DNA of 64,000 nucleotides. It comes from Candidatus Melainabacteria bacterium (GTDB taxonomy: Bacteria > Cyanobacteriota > Vampirovibrionia > Obscuribacterales > Obscuribacteraceae). Positions 23,102 through 32,402 of the stretch are shown here, piece after piece. The position numbers and the translations under genes are program-made. The stretch covers positions 1-64,000 of the forward strand of contig PLXC01000147.1 of NCBI GenBank assembly GCA_003151275.1, read 5' to 3'. Numbering within the stretch: the stretch's first letter is position 1; each line of letters opens with the position of its first letter. The notes beneath the pieces are model-generated. The model had not been told where the DNA came from. It saw only the letters and a program-made list of their open reading frames with translations, and ran no database searches.

Positions 23102-23791
23102 ATGTTTGAACGATTTAGTGAAAAAGCAATTAAGACAATCATGTATGCTCAAGAAGAAGCGAGAAGGTTGGGCCACAACTTTGTTGGTACCGAGCAAATT
23201 TTGCTTGGCCTTCTCCATTAAAAGGAAACGATCGCTGGCAGAGTATTAAAAGATCAAGGCATGAGTTTGCAAGCGGCCAGACTTGACGTTGAGAAGATTA
23301 TTCATCGCGGCAGTGGTTTTGTCGCTGTTGAGATTCCCTTTACCCCGCGCTCTAAGAGAACTCTCGAACTTGCCTGGAATGAATCCAAAAGTTTTGGACA
23401 TAATTATATTGGCACAGAACACTTACTCCTTGGTCTGATCAAGGAAGGCGATGGAGTCGCATGTCGTGTGTTGAATAATTTCGGAGTCAGTTTGCCTGCA
23501 CTGCGACAGGCAGTTCTAGACCATAAAGACTTCAGCAAAGGACCCGAGAAACGGGCTACACCCTATGCTCCCGAGTCGTCAGACGCTACAAGTCAGAGTG
23601 TCGAAGACAGCACTCAGTGTCCCAACTGTATGGAGGTCATCTTGTCCGGCGCCCGTCTTTGTAGGTTTTGTAAAAGTGGTCTTTCAATTGAGTATTATGA
23701 AGAATGTTCCTATTGCAGGGAGATGATCCGAAAAGGCGCGAAAGTTTGTCGCTATTGTAAATCGAAATGGGAAACGCCCCTTCCTGGCTAG
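23102..23791 (+). pseudogene. Clp N-domain plus double zinc-ribbon protein, interrupted by an in-frame stop
   Basis: AAGGA precedes an ATG at 23102 that starts [20 protein letters not shown], the classic start of the ClpC N-terminal domain. At codon 40 a TAA (23219-23221) interrupts it. The same frame then continues the family sequence ([59 protein letters not shown]) without any shift. After the two Clp repeats come two zinc ribbons, CPNC/CRFC and CSYC/CRYC. No AAA ATPase domain is present. The intact protein would be about 230 residues and could be a Clp adaptor. An internal ATG at 23261 could restart translation, giving 176 residues. Either a real nonsense mutation, a recoded stop or a sequencing error. 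Confidence 0.8.
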
Positions 23792-23798
23792 TCAATCA

Positions 23799-23829
23799 CT
23801 AGAAATGGAGCGCGGCTATTTTAGCCGCC
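23799..23829. repeat. 31-base REP-like repeat, copy 1
   Basis: Identical over 31 bases to 38616-38646. It contains a hairpin GCGGCTA-TTT-TAGCCGC. It lies eight bases after the stop of the Clp-N gene. No T-run follows, so it is a REP-like element more than a terminator. Confidence 0.75.
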
Positions 23830-24025
23830 CGGCGAAACACTGTTTCTTGCTAGACAATCAAGAGTTAGGCACGTAATATAGGCGCTTTCTTCGCTGCCTC
23901 TGAATGTTTCTCTGTCGACACAGTCGAATCATTAATAATGGTCGGCACTGTTCAGCTTCGCTCGAATTCGTTCTTTTGATCGGAGGGAACCCTCCGGCAC
24001 CACGGATAGTCCTATATTCGGAATC

Positions 24026-26575
24026 ATGAAACAAATCGACAAACCAAATTTTCGCACTTCCATATTGAACGACTCTGCCGGTTTCGTTCATGTGCGTGGC
24101 GCGCGCGAAAATAACCTAAAGAATATTGATCTCGATATCCCGCGCGATGCGCTGGTGGTTTTCACTGGCGTCTCTGGTTCAGGTAAATCTTCGCTCGCGT
24201 TTGGCACTTTGTATGCAGAAGCTCAACGGCGATATCTTGAGTCGGTGTCGCCATATGCTCGCCGTTTGTTTCACCAGATGAGTGTGCCCGATGTTGACGC
24301 GATTGATGGGTTGCCTCCAGCTGTAGCTCTGCAACAGCAACGCGGATCCCCCACCACTCGATCCTCGGTAGGGAGCGTCACCACACTTTCGAATTTGCTA
24401 AGAATGTTGTATTCGCGAGCAGGCACTTATCCGCCCAATCAACCCCATTTGGATGCGGAATCTTTCTCGACTAATACGCCTCAGGGGGCGTGTTTAAAGT
24501 GTCATGGGTTAGGGCGGATTTATGATGTTACCGAAAAATCAATGGTGCCCGATGACAGTCTCACAATCCGTGAACGCGCGGTCGCGGCATGGCCAACTGC
24601 TTGGCACGGACAAAATTTGCGCGAAATGCTCGTTACCCTGGGCTACCCGATCGATATTCCTTGGCGTGATCTTCTAAAAAAGGATCGTGATTGGATTCTA
24701 TTTACGGACGATCAGCCTGTAGTACCGGTCTATGCTGGATTTGAGGCTGACGAAGTGAAGCGCGCCATGAAACGAAAAATGGAACCAAGTTATCACGGAA
24801 ATTTTTCAAGTGCGAAAAGACATGTGTTTTATAACTTTGCTAATACGCAAAGTCCGGCCATGAAAAAGCGCGTAGCCAAATACATGATCAGTGCTGACTG
24901 TCCCGAATGTAATGGAAAGCGCTTGCGTCGCGAATCTTTGTCCGTAAAATTTGCCGGAATGGATATCGCGGACATCTCGAAGCTGCCCTTGAAAAAATTT
25001 GCTGAACTTTTGAAACCTTACGCGGATGGAACTTCGATCGCGTTGGCGAAACTCGGCAAAGATTTTCCCGAAAAAGTAATAGTGGCGCGACGTATTGCAG
25101 AAGATCTGATTTCGCGAATTAACGTTTTGCTCGAGTTGGGTTTGGGATATTTATCTCTGGATCGCAGCACACCGACTTTGTCTCCAGGCGAATTACAACG
25201 TTTACGGCTCGCCACTCAAGTGCGATCGAATCTTTTCGGTGTGGTTTATGTGCTTGATGAACCCTCAGCGGGGCTTCATCCCGCGGACACCGAGGCGCTG
25301 TTGTCGGCACTTGAGCAATTGAAAGCGTCCGGTAACTCTTTGTTTGTGGTCGAGCATGATTTAGATGTAATCCGTCGTGCTGACTGGATTGTCGACGTCG
25401 GTCCGGCTGCTGGCGAACAGGGCGGACACATACTCTACAGCGGACCGAGCAGTGGGCTGGCCGAGATAGAGGAATCTCAAACGCGTCGTTTTCTCTTTGC
25501 TGAGCAGGGTCTTAAACCGAGGAAATTGCGTTCGCCGAAAGGATTGCTTCGCTTGGCTGGTGTGACGCGAAATAATTTGGATAAACTTGATATTTCTTTT
25601 CCGCTCGGTGTATTCACAACCGTAACTGGCGTGTCAGGCTCTGGTAAGTCCAGCCTTGTTAGCCAGGCGCTGGTCGAGCTAGTCGCGAAGCAGTTGGGTC
25701 ATCACGTACAAGTAGATGATGACGAAGGTGAAGAGTTAGAGCGAACTTCCGTTGCGCCAACCGGCGGTAAGATTGTTAGTGGCATGGATGGTGTCAAACG
25801 TTTGGTTGTTGTCGATCAAAAATCGATCGGTCGCACTCCCCGATCAAATCTAGCCACTTACACGGGACTCTTCGATCACGTTCGCAAACTGTTTGCTGCC
25901 ACTAAAGCAGCGCGTGCACGAAAATATGACGCCGGACGTTTTTCTTTCAACGTCGCGAAGGGTCGCTGTGAGCATTGCGAAGGAGAAGGTTTTGTCATGG
26001 TGGAACTCCTCTTTTTGCCGAGTGTTTATGCACCATGTCCAACCTGTCATGGTGCCCGATATAATGCAAAGACTTTGGACATCAAGTATCGGGATAAAAA
26101 TGTCGCCGAAGTGCTTGCATTGACTGTTGACGCAGCATACGAATTCTTTAGCGACGAACCTTCACTGCGCCGTTCTTTTCACGTGCTGCGAGAAGTCGGC
26201 TTGGGTTACTTGCGACTCGGCCAACCGGCAACTGAACTTTCCGGTGGTGAGGCGCAGCGGATCAAACTAGCCACTGAGTTGCAACGCATTCATCGCGGTG
26301 ACACTCTTTATGTTTTGGATGAACCAACAACTGGTTTGCATCCAGCTGACGTTGAACGTTTAATGACTCAACTCGACGGACTAGTGGAATCAGGTAACAC
26401 CGTCATTGTTGTAGAGCACGAAATGCGCGTTGTCGGCGGAAGTGACTGGGTAATTGACATTGGACCCGGCGCAGGCGATGAGGGCGGATTTGTTGTGGCG
26501 TCCGGACCGCCTGCGGAAGTATCGAGATCATCCGAGAGCCGTACGGCACCATATCTGCAACGTTTTTTGGCTTGA
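24026..26575 (+). CDS. UvrA2-type excinuclease subunit A paralogue
   Basis: 849 residues with two ABC ATPase halves. Each has Walker [10 protein letters not shown] (near residues 48 and 540), a signature ([12 protein letters not shown] and [12 protein letters not shown]) and Walker B ([13 protein letters not shown] and [13 protein letters not shown]). Zinc-binding pairs include CLKC, CPEC, CEHC and CPTC. Canonical UvrA is about 940 residues. Here the segment after [20 protein letters not shown] runs almost directly into [17 protein letters not shown], so the roughly 100-residue UvrB-binding domain is missing. That is the hallmark of UvrA2, a class linked to DNA-damage or drug tolerance. It does not replace UvrA; uvrB in this window would need a separate uvrA. 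Confidence 0.92.
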   Translation: MKQIDKPNFRTSILNDSAGFVHVRGARENNLKNIDLDIPRDALVVFTGVSGSGKSSLAFGTLYAEAQRRYLESVSPYARRLFHQMSVPDVDAIDGLPPAVALQQQRGSPTTRSSVGSVTTLSNLLRMLYSRAGTYPPNQPHLDAESFSTNTPQGACLKCHGLGRIYDVTEKSMVPDDSLTIRERAVAAWPTAWHGQNLREMLVTLGYPIDIPWRDLLKKDRDWILFTDDQPVVPVYAGFEADEVKRAMKRKMEPSYHGNFSSAKRHVFYNFANTQSPAMKKRVAKYMISADCPECNGKRLRRESLSVKFAGMDIADISKLPLKKFAELLKPYADGTSIALAKLGKDFPEKVIVARRIAEDLISRINVLLELGLGYLSLDRSTPTLSPGELQRLRLATQVRSNLFGVVYVLDEPSAGLHPADTEALLSALEQLKASGNSLFVVEHDLDVIRRADWIVDVGPAAGEQGGHILYSGPSSGLAEIEESQTRRFLFAEQGLKPRKLRSPKGLLRLAGVTRNNLDKLDISFPLGVFTTVTGVSGSGKSSLVSQALVELVAKQLGHHVQVDDDEGEELERTSVAPTGGKIVSGMDGVKRLVVVDQKSIGRTPRSNLATYTGLFDHVRKLFAATKAARARKYDAGRFSFNVAKGRCEHCEGEGFVMVELLFLPSVYAPCPTCHGARYNAKTLDIKYRDKNVAEVLALTVDAAYEFFSDEPSLRRSFHVLREVGLGYLRLGQPATELSGGEAQRIKLATELQRIHRGDTLYVLDEPTTGLHPADVERLMTQLDGLVESGNTVIVVEHEMRVVGGSDWVIDIGPGAGDEGGFVVASGPPAEVSRSSESRTAPYLQRFLA

Positions 26576-26604
26576 TGATCGACGGTCATTCGAACAAGCT
26601 ACAG

Positions 26605-27081
26605 CTAGTTTGCTGGCGGCTTGAAATCACGGACAAATTGTGCACATACATCTTTGACTGCGGCGTCGGCGTTTGATTTCGCAGAGAGTGTGCCGATGGA
26701 ATACGTCTGCGCATCAAATGTGATTGAAGGATCGCGATCCAATCTGCATTTCTGTTTGATGTTCAAACCAACCCAACACTTATCTTGTTCACGATCATTG
26801 ACAAATACCTTCAATTGCGCCTCTGTTGGTAACAAAGAAGTGGCCACGTCATTTTTCATAAAGTTTACGGACTTTAACGGCACGCCAACTCCACTGAGTT
26901 CTGCCGAAACCGTCTTTGTCAGTTTGTTATCCGCATCGTAGGCAATGCCGTAATTTATAGACTTGATACCCCTCAACCCCTGTATTTGCCAATATTTCGC
27001 CATATCATCGATTGCCGCATTGGCCGAGATCGGAAGCGCCAGAATTGCTAGGGCAAGCGCTGCAATGTAGTTTCTATTCAT
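26605..27081 (-). CDS. Small secreted protein of unknown function
   Basis: 158 residues from the ATG at 27081, whose MNRNYIAALALAILALPISANA is a signal peptide; GGAG lies about ten bases upstream. A longer frame reaches 27153 but would bury the signal. The mature part has alternating polar and hydrophobic residues as in a beta-rich domain, and two Cys in KCWVGLNIKQKC that could form a disulphide. A third Cys is near the end (VKDVCAQFVRDF). I do not recognise the family. It converges with the UvrA2 gene. Confidence 0.7.
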   Translation of the reverse strand: MNRNYIAALALAILALPISANAAIDDMAKYWQIQGLRGIKSINYGIAYDADNKLTKTVSAELSGVGVPLKSVNFMKNDVATSLLPTEAQLKVFVNDREQDKCWVGLNIKQKCRLDRDPSITFDAQTYSIGTLSAKSNADAAVKDVCAQFVRDFKPPAN

Positions 27082-27215
27082 GGAGTGGACTCTCCGATTG
27101 GGAAATGCGAGGTAATCATATCCCACAATCGAGTTCGCGCTGCGAAACTTCACGAGCCGATCACTGGAAAAATAATTTCATAACTTGCTCGACTGTTCCA
27201 CCATCTTGGATGGAG

Positions 27216-28952
27216 TCAGCGTGTCATTTTGCGCATCCGGGCCACGTCCAAAGAAGCTGTAGATGGTTGGGTTCCGCCGATTTCAATATCGAGTGCAAGT
27301 CCGCCGCTGTAGAAGCTTTTTCTTGGTTGAAGCGTAGCCTTTCCTGCAAAGTTTCTAAAAATACCGAATGCTGGTTCGCTCACAGCGGCGGAAGCAATGT
27401 AGTTCGGGTCGTCCATAACCAGCCCGGTGCCAAGACGACCTTTATCTAACTGCGCGGCTAACTGCTCACCGCCACCATATTCTTGCAGCTCGCACCAATT
27501 TATTGGAACTCCTGCTAATGGTTGTCCTGCGTGCTTGCCACCATTGATGATGCCCAATCTTCTTACATTGTTTCTGAAAATAATTATTGGAGCTTTGCCT
27601 CCTTGTATGCGGGTGTCAGCAATCGCCGAAAATTGAGCATCGGAAGTGACGCCAATGGGGAATGGATCGCGAGTGATGATGCGGCGAGAAATCTTTCCAT
27701 TTTTAGCAAATTCATATGCGTAAAGATCGTTAGGACCAGATTTGAATTGATCGTTTACCATTTCGGTAATCGAGTCGATGCGCGGGCGCAAGTGGCCGTT
27801 TCTCAACCAGTAATACAGATGTTCAGCAAACTGCTGTGCCGTGCTCGTTTCGGCTACCGCGGCAAGTTTTTTTCGTGAGTCTTTATCGACCTGATAATCT
27901 CCGCCGATGACATCGTAGGTATTTACTTGTCGATCTTTGAAATTTCCGTCGTGTAGAAAATCACTCCATGATTGAAGTCCTGCGACTGGTCCTCCAGTAA
28001 ATCGCAGTGTCATTATTCCGCCTGGACCGGTGTCTGGCAGCGAATAAGGCTGGCAGCACGCAAGCGTTCGCATGGTAGATAAGGAGCTTCCACTGTAAGG
28101 TTGGGGCGTACTTCTCAACACCAGCGTGCATTCTATTCGAACAATCGAGCTGATGTGTTTTTTGTCTGCTGCTCGAAATTCTGATGGCGCCACGATTGTG
28201 GATGAACCACCTAATCCGGCCAATGAAAATGATTCTCCTGCTACAGGAAGATTGATGAATGGTTTTAGGTAGCCTCCTTGCGAGTCGCCCGGTTTTATGT
28301 CGGCTAACCGTTCCGGTTGTGGAACGGGAATCATTGTCCTGGCTCCGTCTGCTAGCCAACCGTTAGTCAACTTGACCGATTCCAATTTGACGTTGGCAGG
28401 AAGATTTGCTTTCAGAAATGTCGTCACGTTCTTGAGTGGATCGACCTTCGCACCCTGAATATCAACGAAATTTTGCTTGCTATTGCCTGACAGCGATTCG
28501 CTCAATGTCGAGTTGAGTTCGCTGATCGTTGTTTGCAAATCGATGCGATCTGTTCGAGCGAGCATAGTCATAGTCGGGTTTCCCAGCTCACGCGCGACGA
28601 TAGCATTTTGACGGATTGTGCCCACTAGTGTGTTGATACCAGTGACAGGCAATGGCTCACCATCTGATGCGCAGGTTGCCTTGCCTATCGGCGGATAATT
28701 GCTCAGAGACACATAACCAAAGTTAGGATCATTGATGATGATTCGCGACATGTCGTTAGCTGCAAGCAGCCCCGCGGCTTCGACTATATTTTGAATGCGT
28801 CCTTTGTCGACTGTATAAAGCCCAACTTGGCTAGACATAATCAACAGCGGCACAATGATGAGGCATATTGTCACCACAATGATGACGAGTAAGCTTCCAG
28901 TTTCGCTTCGCAAGCGACGAAACTGCCTAACTTTAGTTTTGTGATTTTGCAT
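27216..28952 (-). CDS. TadG/TadE-like pilus-assembly protein
   Basis: 578 residues from the ATG at 28952, which has GGAGA five bases upstream. The N-terminus RRLRSETGSLLVIIVVTICLIIVPLLIMSSQVGLY has the charged lead and single helix of Flp-pilus minor pilins (TadE/TadG), in which the G(S) before the helix is the prepilin cleavage zone. Next comes KGRIQNIVEAAGLLAANDMSR, matching the 'DAAALAAA' region of TadG. The long rest is extracytoplasmic and of unknown fold. No other tad genes are in the window, so it may act apart from a full pilus locus. The GH5 cellulase gene lies 37 bases upstream on the same strand. Confidence 0.62.
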   Translation of the reverse strand: MQNHKTKVRQFRRLRSETGSLLVIIVVTICLIIVPLLIMSSQVGLYTVDKGRIQNIVEAAGLLAANDMSRIIINDPNFGYVSLSNYPPIGKATCASDGEPLPVTGINTLVGTIRQNAIVARELGNPTMTMLARTDRIDLQTTISELNSTLSESLSGNSKQNFVDIQGAKVDPLKNVTTFLKANLPANVKLESVKLTNGWLADGARTMIPVPQPERLADIKPGDSQGGYLKPFINLPVAGESFSLAGLGGSSTIVAPSEFRAADKKHISSIVRIECTLVLRSTPQPYSGSSLSTMRTLACCQPYSLPDTGPGGIMTLRFTGGPVAGLQSWSDFLHDGNFKDRQVNTYDVIGGDYQVDKDSRKKLAAVAETSTAQQFAEHLYYWLRNGHLRPRIDSITEMVNDQFKSGPNDLYAYEFAKNGKISRRIITRDPFPIGVTSDAQFSAIADTRIQGGKAPIIIFRNNVRRLGIINGGKHAGQPLAGVPINWCELQEYGGGEQLAAQLDKGRLGTGLVMDDPNYIASAAVSEPAFGIFRNFAGKATLQPRKSFYSGGLALDIEIGGTQPSTASLDVARMRKMTR

Positions 28953-28989
28953 TTTTTCTCCGAGCAATTAGTTTGAGCGCCGTATGCGC

Positions 28990-30327
28990 TTAATCCGAGC
29001 GGTCGTGGTGGTGATTGCCTCCGTTGTCGTTGTGTGGATCTTGGCCGCCGCCTCTTCCGTGGTCATGTCTGTGTGGGTTACCTCCGTGTGGTGGTGGTGG
29101 AGGTGGTGGCGGTGGAGGTGGAGGAGGTGGAGGAGGTGGTGGTGGTGGTGGTGGAGGTGGAGGAGGTGGAGGTGGAGGAGGTGGTGGCGGTGGAGGTGGT
29201 GGCGGAGGTGGAGGTGGAGGTGGAGGTGGAGGTGGAGGTGGTGGCGGCGAAGAACTACCAAGATTAGCAATCAATGTGGACATTTGGGGAGTGTCAACAC
29301 CACTTGTCTGCGGTTCGATTAGAAATATGTAGTTCGCTGGATACCATGCTCCAGCAGTCCAGTATGAGTATCCAGTCCATTGGTTTGGATTGGCATGCAT
29401 GTACTGAAGCATTGCGGCTAGACTGGCACACGCACCGGGATCGTTGGTGACGCCAATTTCGCTCAAAAAAGCAGTTCTACCGTTTGTTTTCAACCAATCT
29501 GTGAAACCACTGAGAGTGGCAACAGCATCAGTCGGGTCCAGGAAATCAGTGTGAGTACCCGAACCATCAAAGTCCAAATATTGATGCACGTCGTAGGAAT
29601 AGTTGTTGCCTGGATCAGTGATGTTGATCATGTCGGCAGCATTCAGGGCAATGAAATTGACAGGATGCATCCAGAACGTCGAAGGCACCAATATCAAATT
29701 CGTCGCTCCGGCAGCGCGAATTGCATTGATTGCAGCTTGAGAAGATGCCAGCCATGTTGCCGAAGTCATCGTGCTACCGACTGGTTCATTCATTAATCCA
29801 AAAATCACTTTCGGATTGCTTGCATAGTGCGCAGCCAACTTGCTCCAGAAATTAGCGAACATAGAGTTAGGCTGTCCGCCAGGCACACCAATGGTAGTAC
29901 CGAAATATGCCCCGTAATTGTGCGGATCGACAATCGTGGAAAGTCCTTTCGAAGTCGCGTATGCCACAACCGAGTCGAGTCTTGCCAGTTCCGCTGACGT
30001 TAAGGGACCATTGGGCGTCGTCTGCATCCGCTCCCAGGAGAACGGCACGCGAATTACCGTCATTCCCTTAGACGAGAAATAGTCAATCTCCAAGTTTGAG
30101 GGATAAACGTAATTTGTATTGTAGACACCAGGTACAGTAGTTAAGTTAAACTCGCCGCCTGAGATGTTGACACCCTGCAGTCCCATACCGCCCGGGGTCG
30201 CGTTCGCAGGCTGCACGGTCGCGAACAATGCCATCACAAAAGCAGCGCACGCTGAAATTAGCGAACGCTGGTGATGACGAAAAAAAGGCACCGCGAGCGT
30301 GCAGTAGTAAGGTTTTCGAATTGACAT
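28990..30327 (-). CDS. Secreted GH5 glycoside hydrolase (endoglucanase-like) with polyproline tail
   Basis: 445 residues from the ATG at 30327, preceded by AGGAG. A signal peptide of about 43 residues is followed by a GH5 TIM barrel: VIRVPFSWERMQ, STIVDPHNYGAYFG, VIFGLMNEPVGS with the acid/base Glu, YDVHQYLDFDGSGTHTD and AFLSEIGVTND with the nucleophile Glu. The enzyme would cut beta-1,4-linked glucans outside the cell. Around residue 360 the barrel ends and 53 consecutive Pro codons follow, then a His/Gly-rich tail (HGGNPHRHDHGRGGGQD). Such a long proline run is rare and would need EF-P to be translated; it may act as a stiff linker. The Pro codons vary, so this is not simple triplet slippage. 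Confidence 0.9.
   Translation of the reverse strand: MSIRKPYYCTLAVPFFRHHQRSLISACAAFVMALFATVQPANATPGGMGLQGVNISGGEFNLTTVPGVYNTNYVYPSNLEIDYFSSKGMTVIRVPFSWERMQTTPNGPLTSAELARLDSVVAYATSKGLSTIVDPHNYGAYFGTTIGVPGGQPNSMFANFWSKLAAHYASNPKVIFGLMNEPVGSTMTSATWLASSQAAINAIRAAGATNLILVPSTFWMHPVNFIALNAADMINITDPGNNYSYDVHQYLDFDGSGTHTDFLDPTDAVATLSGFTDWLKTNGRTAFLSEIGVTNDPGACASLAAMLQYMHANPNQWTGYSYWTAGAWYPANYIFLIEPQTSGVDTPQMSTLIANLGSSSPPPPPPPPPPPPPPPPPPPPPPPPPPPPPPPPPPPPPPPPPPPPPPPPPPPPPHGGNPHRHDHGRGGGQDPHNDNGGNHHHDRSD
29089..29247 (-). repeat. 53-codon uninterrupted polyproline tract
   Basis: Every codon on the coding strand is CCN over 159 bases (NGG on the given strand), mixing CCA, CCT and CCG. The mixture argues for selection on the amino acids or mixed slippage units. 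It lies inside the GH5 gene. Confidence 0.9.
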
Positions 30328-30581
30328 TGCTTTACTCCTGAATGAGTACGTTGCGTTCATTTGGTGACTTTCATCACGCAACAAGTCACTTGAATCGGCC
30401 GAGCAATTCAAAAGACACTGAACTTTTCCAGGAGTTATACGAACGTTACGCCCAAGAAATTTCGCTTAGTAACACTTTTGAGGGACAGCATCAGATCCTC
30501 TAAAGTGCCATCAGTGAACCATTGTGCTGTTGCTATTGTGAAACCCATAGATAAATATGGGGTGGATGCCAGGAAATTTGC

Positions 30582-31180
30582 TTGTTCCTCAATGTTTTAC
30601 CATCATTATATGAAACAGCTTCGAACAGCGTCGTTCGATTGCAAGTTGTAAAAGTCGACGGTGCAACGAGAATGGCCAAGACTGGCTCCGGCTTTTTCAA
30701 TCCGGAAGGAGACATAGTTACGGCTCATCATGTCATAAGTGGTGGCGATGAGATTCATGTATTCGGAAATTCATTGGGCTCGCCGCTGCGCGCCACCGTT
30801 CATATCGCCGATCCATAACATGATCTGGCAGTGCTGAAATTAGTTAATCCGCCGGCAGATGTTATGCGCAACATTAAGCCGTTTTCGTATCGACCTACGA
30901 TGTACTGAAGCCCGCGGAGCAAGTTGTTGGATTTGGATATCCGGACGGCGTGCACACACTGCAAGCAATGCCCGGTAATTTTTCCAACTGGAAAAACATT
31001 CAACTTGGATCAACACCTAAGATGACTGGAGACGCAATTCGCTCGTTCATGGAAGCGGGTCCTGGCGCTTCCGGTGGTGCAATGGTAGATGCTCAAGGAC
31101 GTCTCTTCGGAACGATAGTGCAAATGCAGCCAGCCAATCATGCCGCATGGTCAGTGCCGATTTCAGTTCTTAAAGGATAA
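30582..31180 (+). pseudogene. Broken trypsin-like (S1C/DegP-like) serine protease
   Basis: The three parts of a trypsin-fold protease are all recognisable: TAHHVISGG with the catalytic His, HDLAVLKL with the Asp, and GPGASGGAMVDAQG with the Ser. They cannot be read as one protein. An in-frame TAA at 30816-30818 separates the His part from the Asp part. About 80 bases later, near 30895, a one-base loss shifts the frame before YDVLKPAEQVVGFGYPDG. The first codon is a TTG without a ribosome site. An intact relative of this family is present at 57253-58473. This copy is non-functional unless it is a sequencing artefact. Confidence 0.82.
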
Positions 31181-31205
31181 CTTCATTCAGTAAGCGGCGC
31201 TATCA

Positions 31206-32330
31206 CTAAGTGCATTGCAGTTCCACCCAAACGTTGCTGAAGTCTAGTTTTTTCAATGCTGATTCGTCGATGCAAAAATATAGCACTCCGCCATCGCCCC
31301 ACTCAAAGTTTGGACCTGGGTCGGAATCCAGCTGTAGCAATAATCTCCAACGGCGTGAATCATCGAAGACTTTTTTTGCAAGTTGAATGTCAGTGCTTAG
31401 GGCTTGGTAGTTTAAACCTTGGGTGACCAATTCGACTGACTCTCGGAAGTCCGATTGAACAAGATATGGGTGACCGAGCAGGCAATGAAATGGCGCCTCT
31501 TCATAACAATTTTCCACAAACGTTTCGTACTCTGTTCGCGCCGATTCATTGAGAGTGAAATATTCGTCTGAAGACGTATCCGGATATGATGGCTCCTCAG
31601 CCCATAGAACAGAGAATTGTTCTTCGTTGGCTCCACCTTCATCAGGATATGGTTCGAGCTTGATTTCTTTTGGAAAGTAGTAAACTCGCCAGCCATCTTT
31701 GTCTGAAAGCGAATTACCCCAGGGTTGTTCGTCAGTGTCATAAAAGAATGAAAGCATGCCGCTGCGTGGAAGCTCTTTCTGCATGCTGGCATAACTAGCC
31801 GTTTCTTCAAAATCGATCTGGCCTAAGAATGCGAGTCGAGTTCCATCTTGGCGAACCGGCCATTCAAAATTTTCCGGAACTAAGGGCTCACCTCGAAACC
31901 GTGATCTTGAGCCATTTGCAGGCACCAGGTCCAGTCTCAGGGAAGGTTTTTTTTGTGCTGATGCAAATGCGTTTGCTGAACTCCCTTTGATTGCTCCTTC
32001 TTTGTGCCTAGAAATCTCTTCTCTGAATTTTTCAAGTCCTTCCTTGCGTTCCGCTGTGAGAGATTCAATATGTTCTTTAAACTTCAGCAATTCGTCTTTT
32101 GTTGCAGAATCTTTGTCGTCACACGCAGTCAAACCGTATTCAGCTTCTCTCATCGCCAAATCCAGATCATTTTTTTTCAATTGCGCTTTTGCTTTCAGCA
32201 AATAAGCTTCTGGTCTTCTTGAGTAACTTAGAGACATCGATAGGAGTTTCAAAGCTGTCTCATAGTCGCCCGACTCCAGAGCGTCTCTTCCGGATTCAAA
32301 TAACCTTACAGCCTCAGCTTGCATGGTCAT
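31206..32330 (-). CDS. TPR-DUF1963 (YwqG-like) protein
   Basis: About 374 residues. The ATG at 32330 lies four bases from GAGGTG; a second ATG is six bases further in. The N-terminal about 90 residues carry TPR-like pairs (AVRLFESGRDALESGDYETA and PEAYLLKAKAQLKKNDLD). A charged linker follows. The C-terminal about 230 residues match the DUF1963/YwqG fold: RLAFLGQIDFEE, GMLSFFYDTDEQPWG, HCLLGHPYLVQSD, WRLLLQLDSDP and GDGGVLYFCIDESALKK. The family has no known reaction. The frame runs upstream through the repeat element at 32368 but that part is not coding. It lies behind the terminator of the truncated LRV gene. Confidence 0.82.
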   Translation of the reverse strand: MTMQAEAVRLFESGRDALESGDYETALKLLSMSLSYSRRPEAYLLKAKAQLKKNDLDLAMREAEYGLTACDDKDSATKDELLKFKEHIESLTAERKEGLEKFREEISRHKEGAIKGSSANAFASAQKKPSLRLDLVPANGSRSRFRGEPLVPENFEWPVRQDGTRLAFLGQIDFEETASYASMQKELPRSGMLSFFYDTDEQPWGNSLSDKDGWRVYYFPKEIKLEPYPDEGGANEEQFSVLWAEEPSYPDTSSDEYFTLNESARTEYETFVENCYEEAPFHCLLGHPYLVQSDFRESVELVTQGLNYQALSTDIQLAKKVFDDSRRWRLLLQLDSDPGPNFEWGDGGVLYFCIDESALKKLDFSNVWVELQCT

Positions 32331-32364
32331 CACGCACCTCGTGTTCGATTCTGAACAATTATAC

Positions 32365-32402
32365 AATAAAGAGCCGCCCGGGCTCCTGGACCCGGACGAC
32401 TC
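32365..32402 (-). terminator. Terminator inside repeat unit A
   Basis: On the minus strand GAGTCGTCCGGG pairs with CCCGGGCGGCTC, 12 pairs including two G-U, and TTTATTG follows. It terminates the truncated LRV gene. An identical copy lies at 34174-34205. Confidence 0.8.

Noticed and set aside
29015..29332. Plus-strand frames of poly-Gly, Trp/Arg or Val/Glu across the polyproline tract
   Set aside because: They are the antisense of the Pro codons of the GH5 gene and have no start signals.
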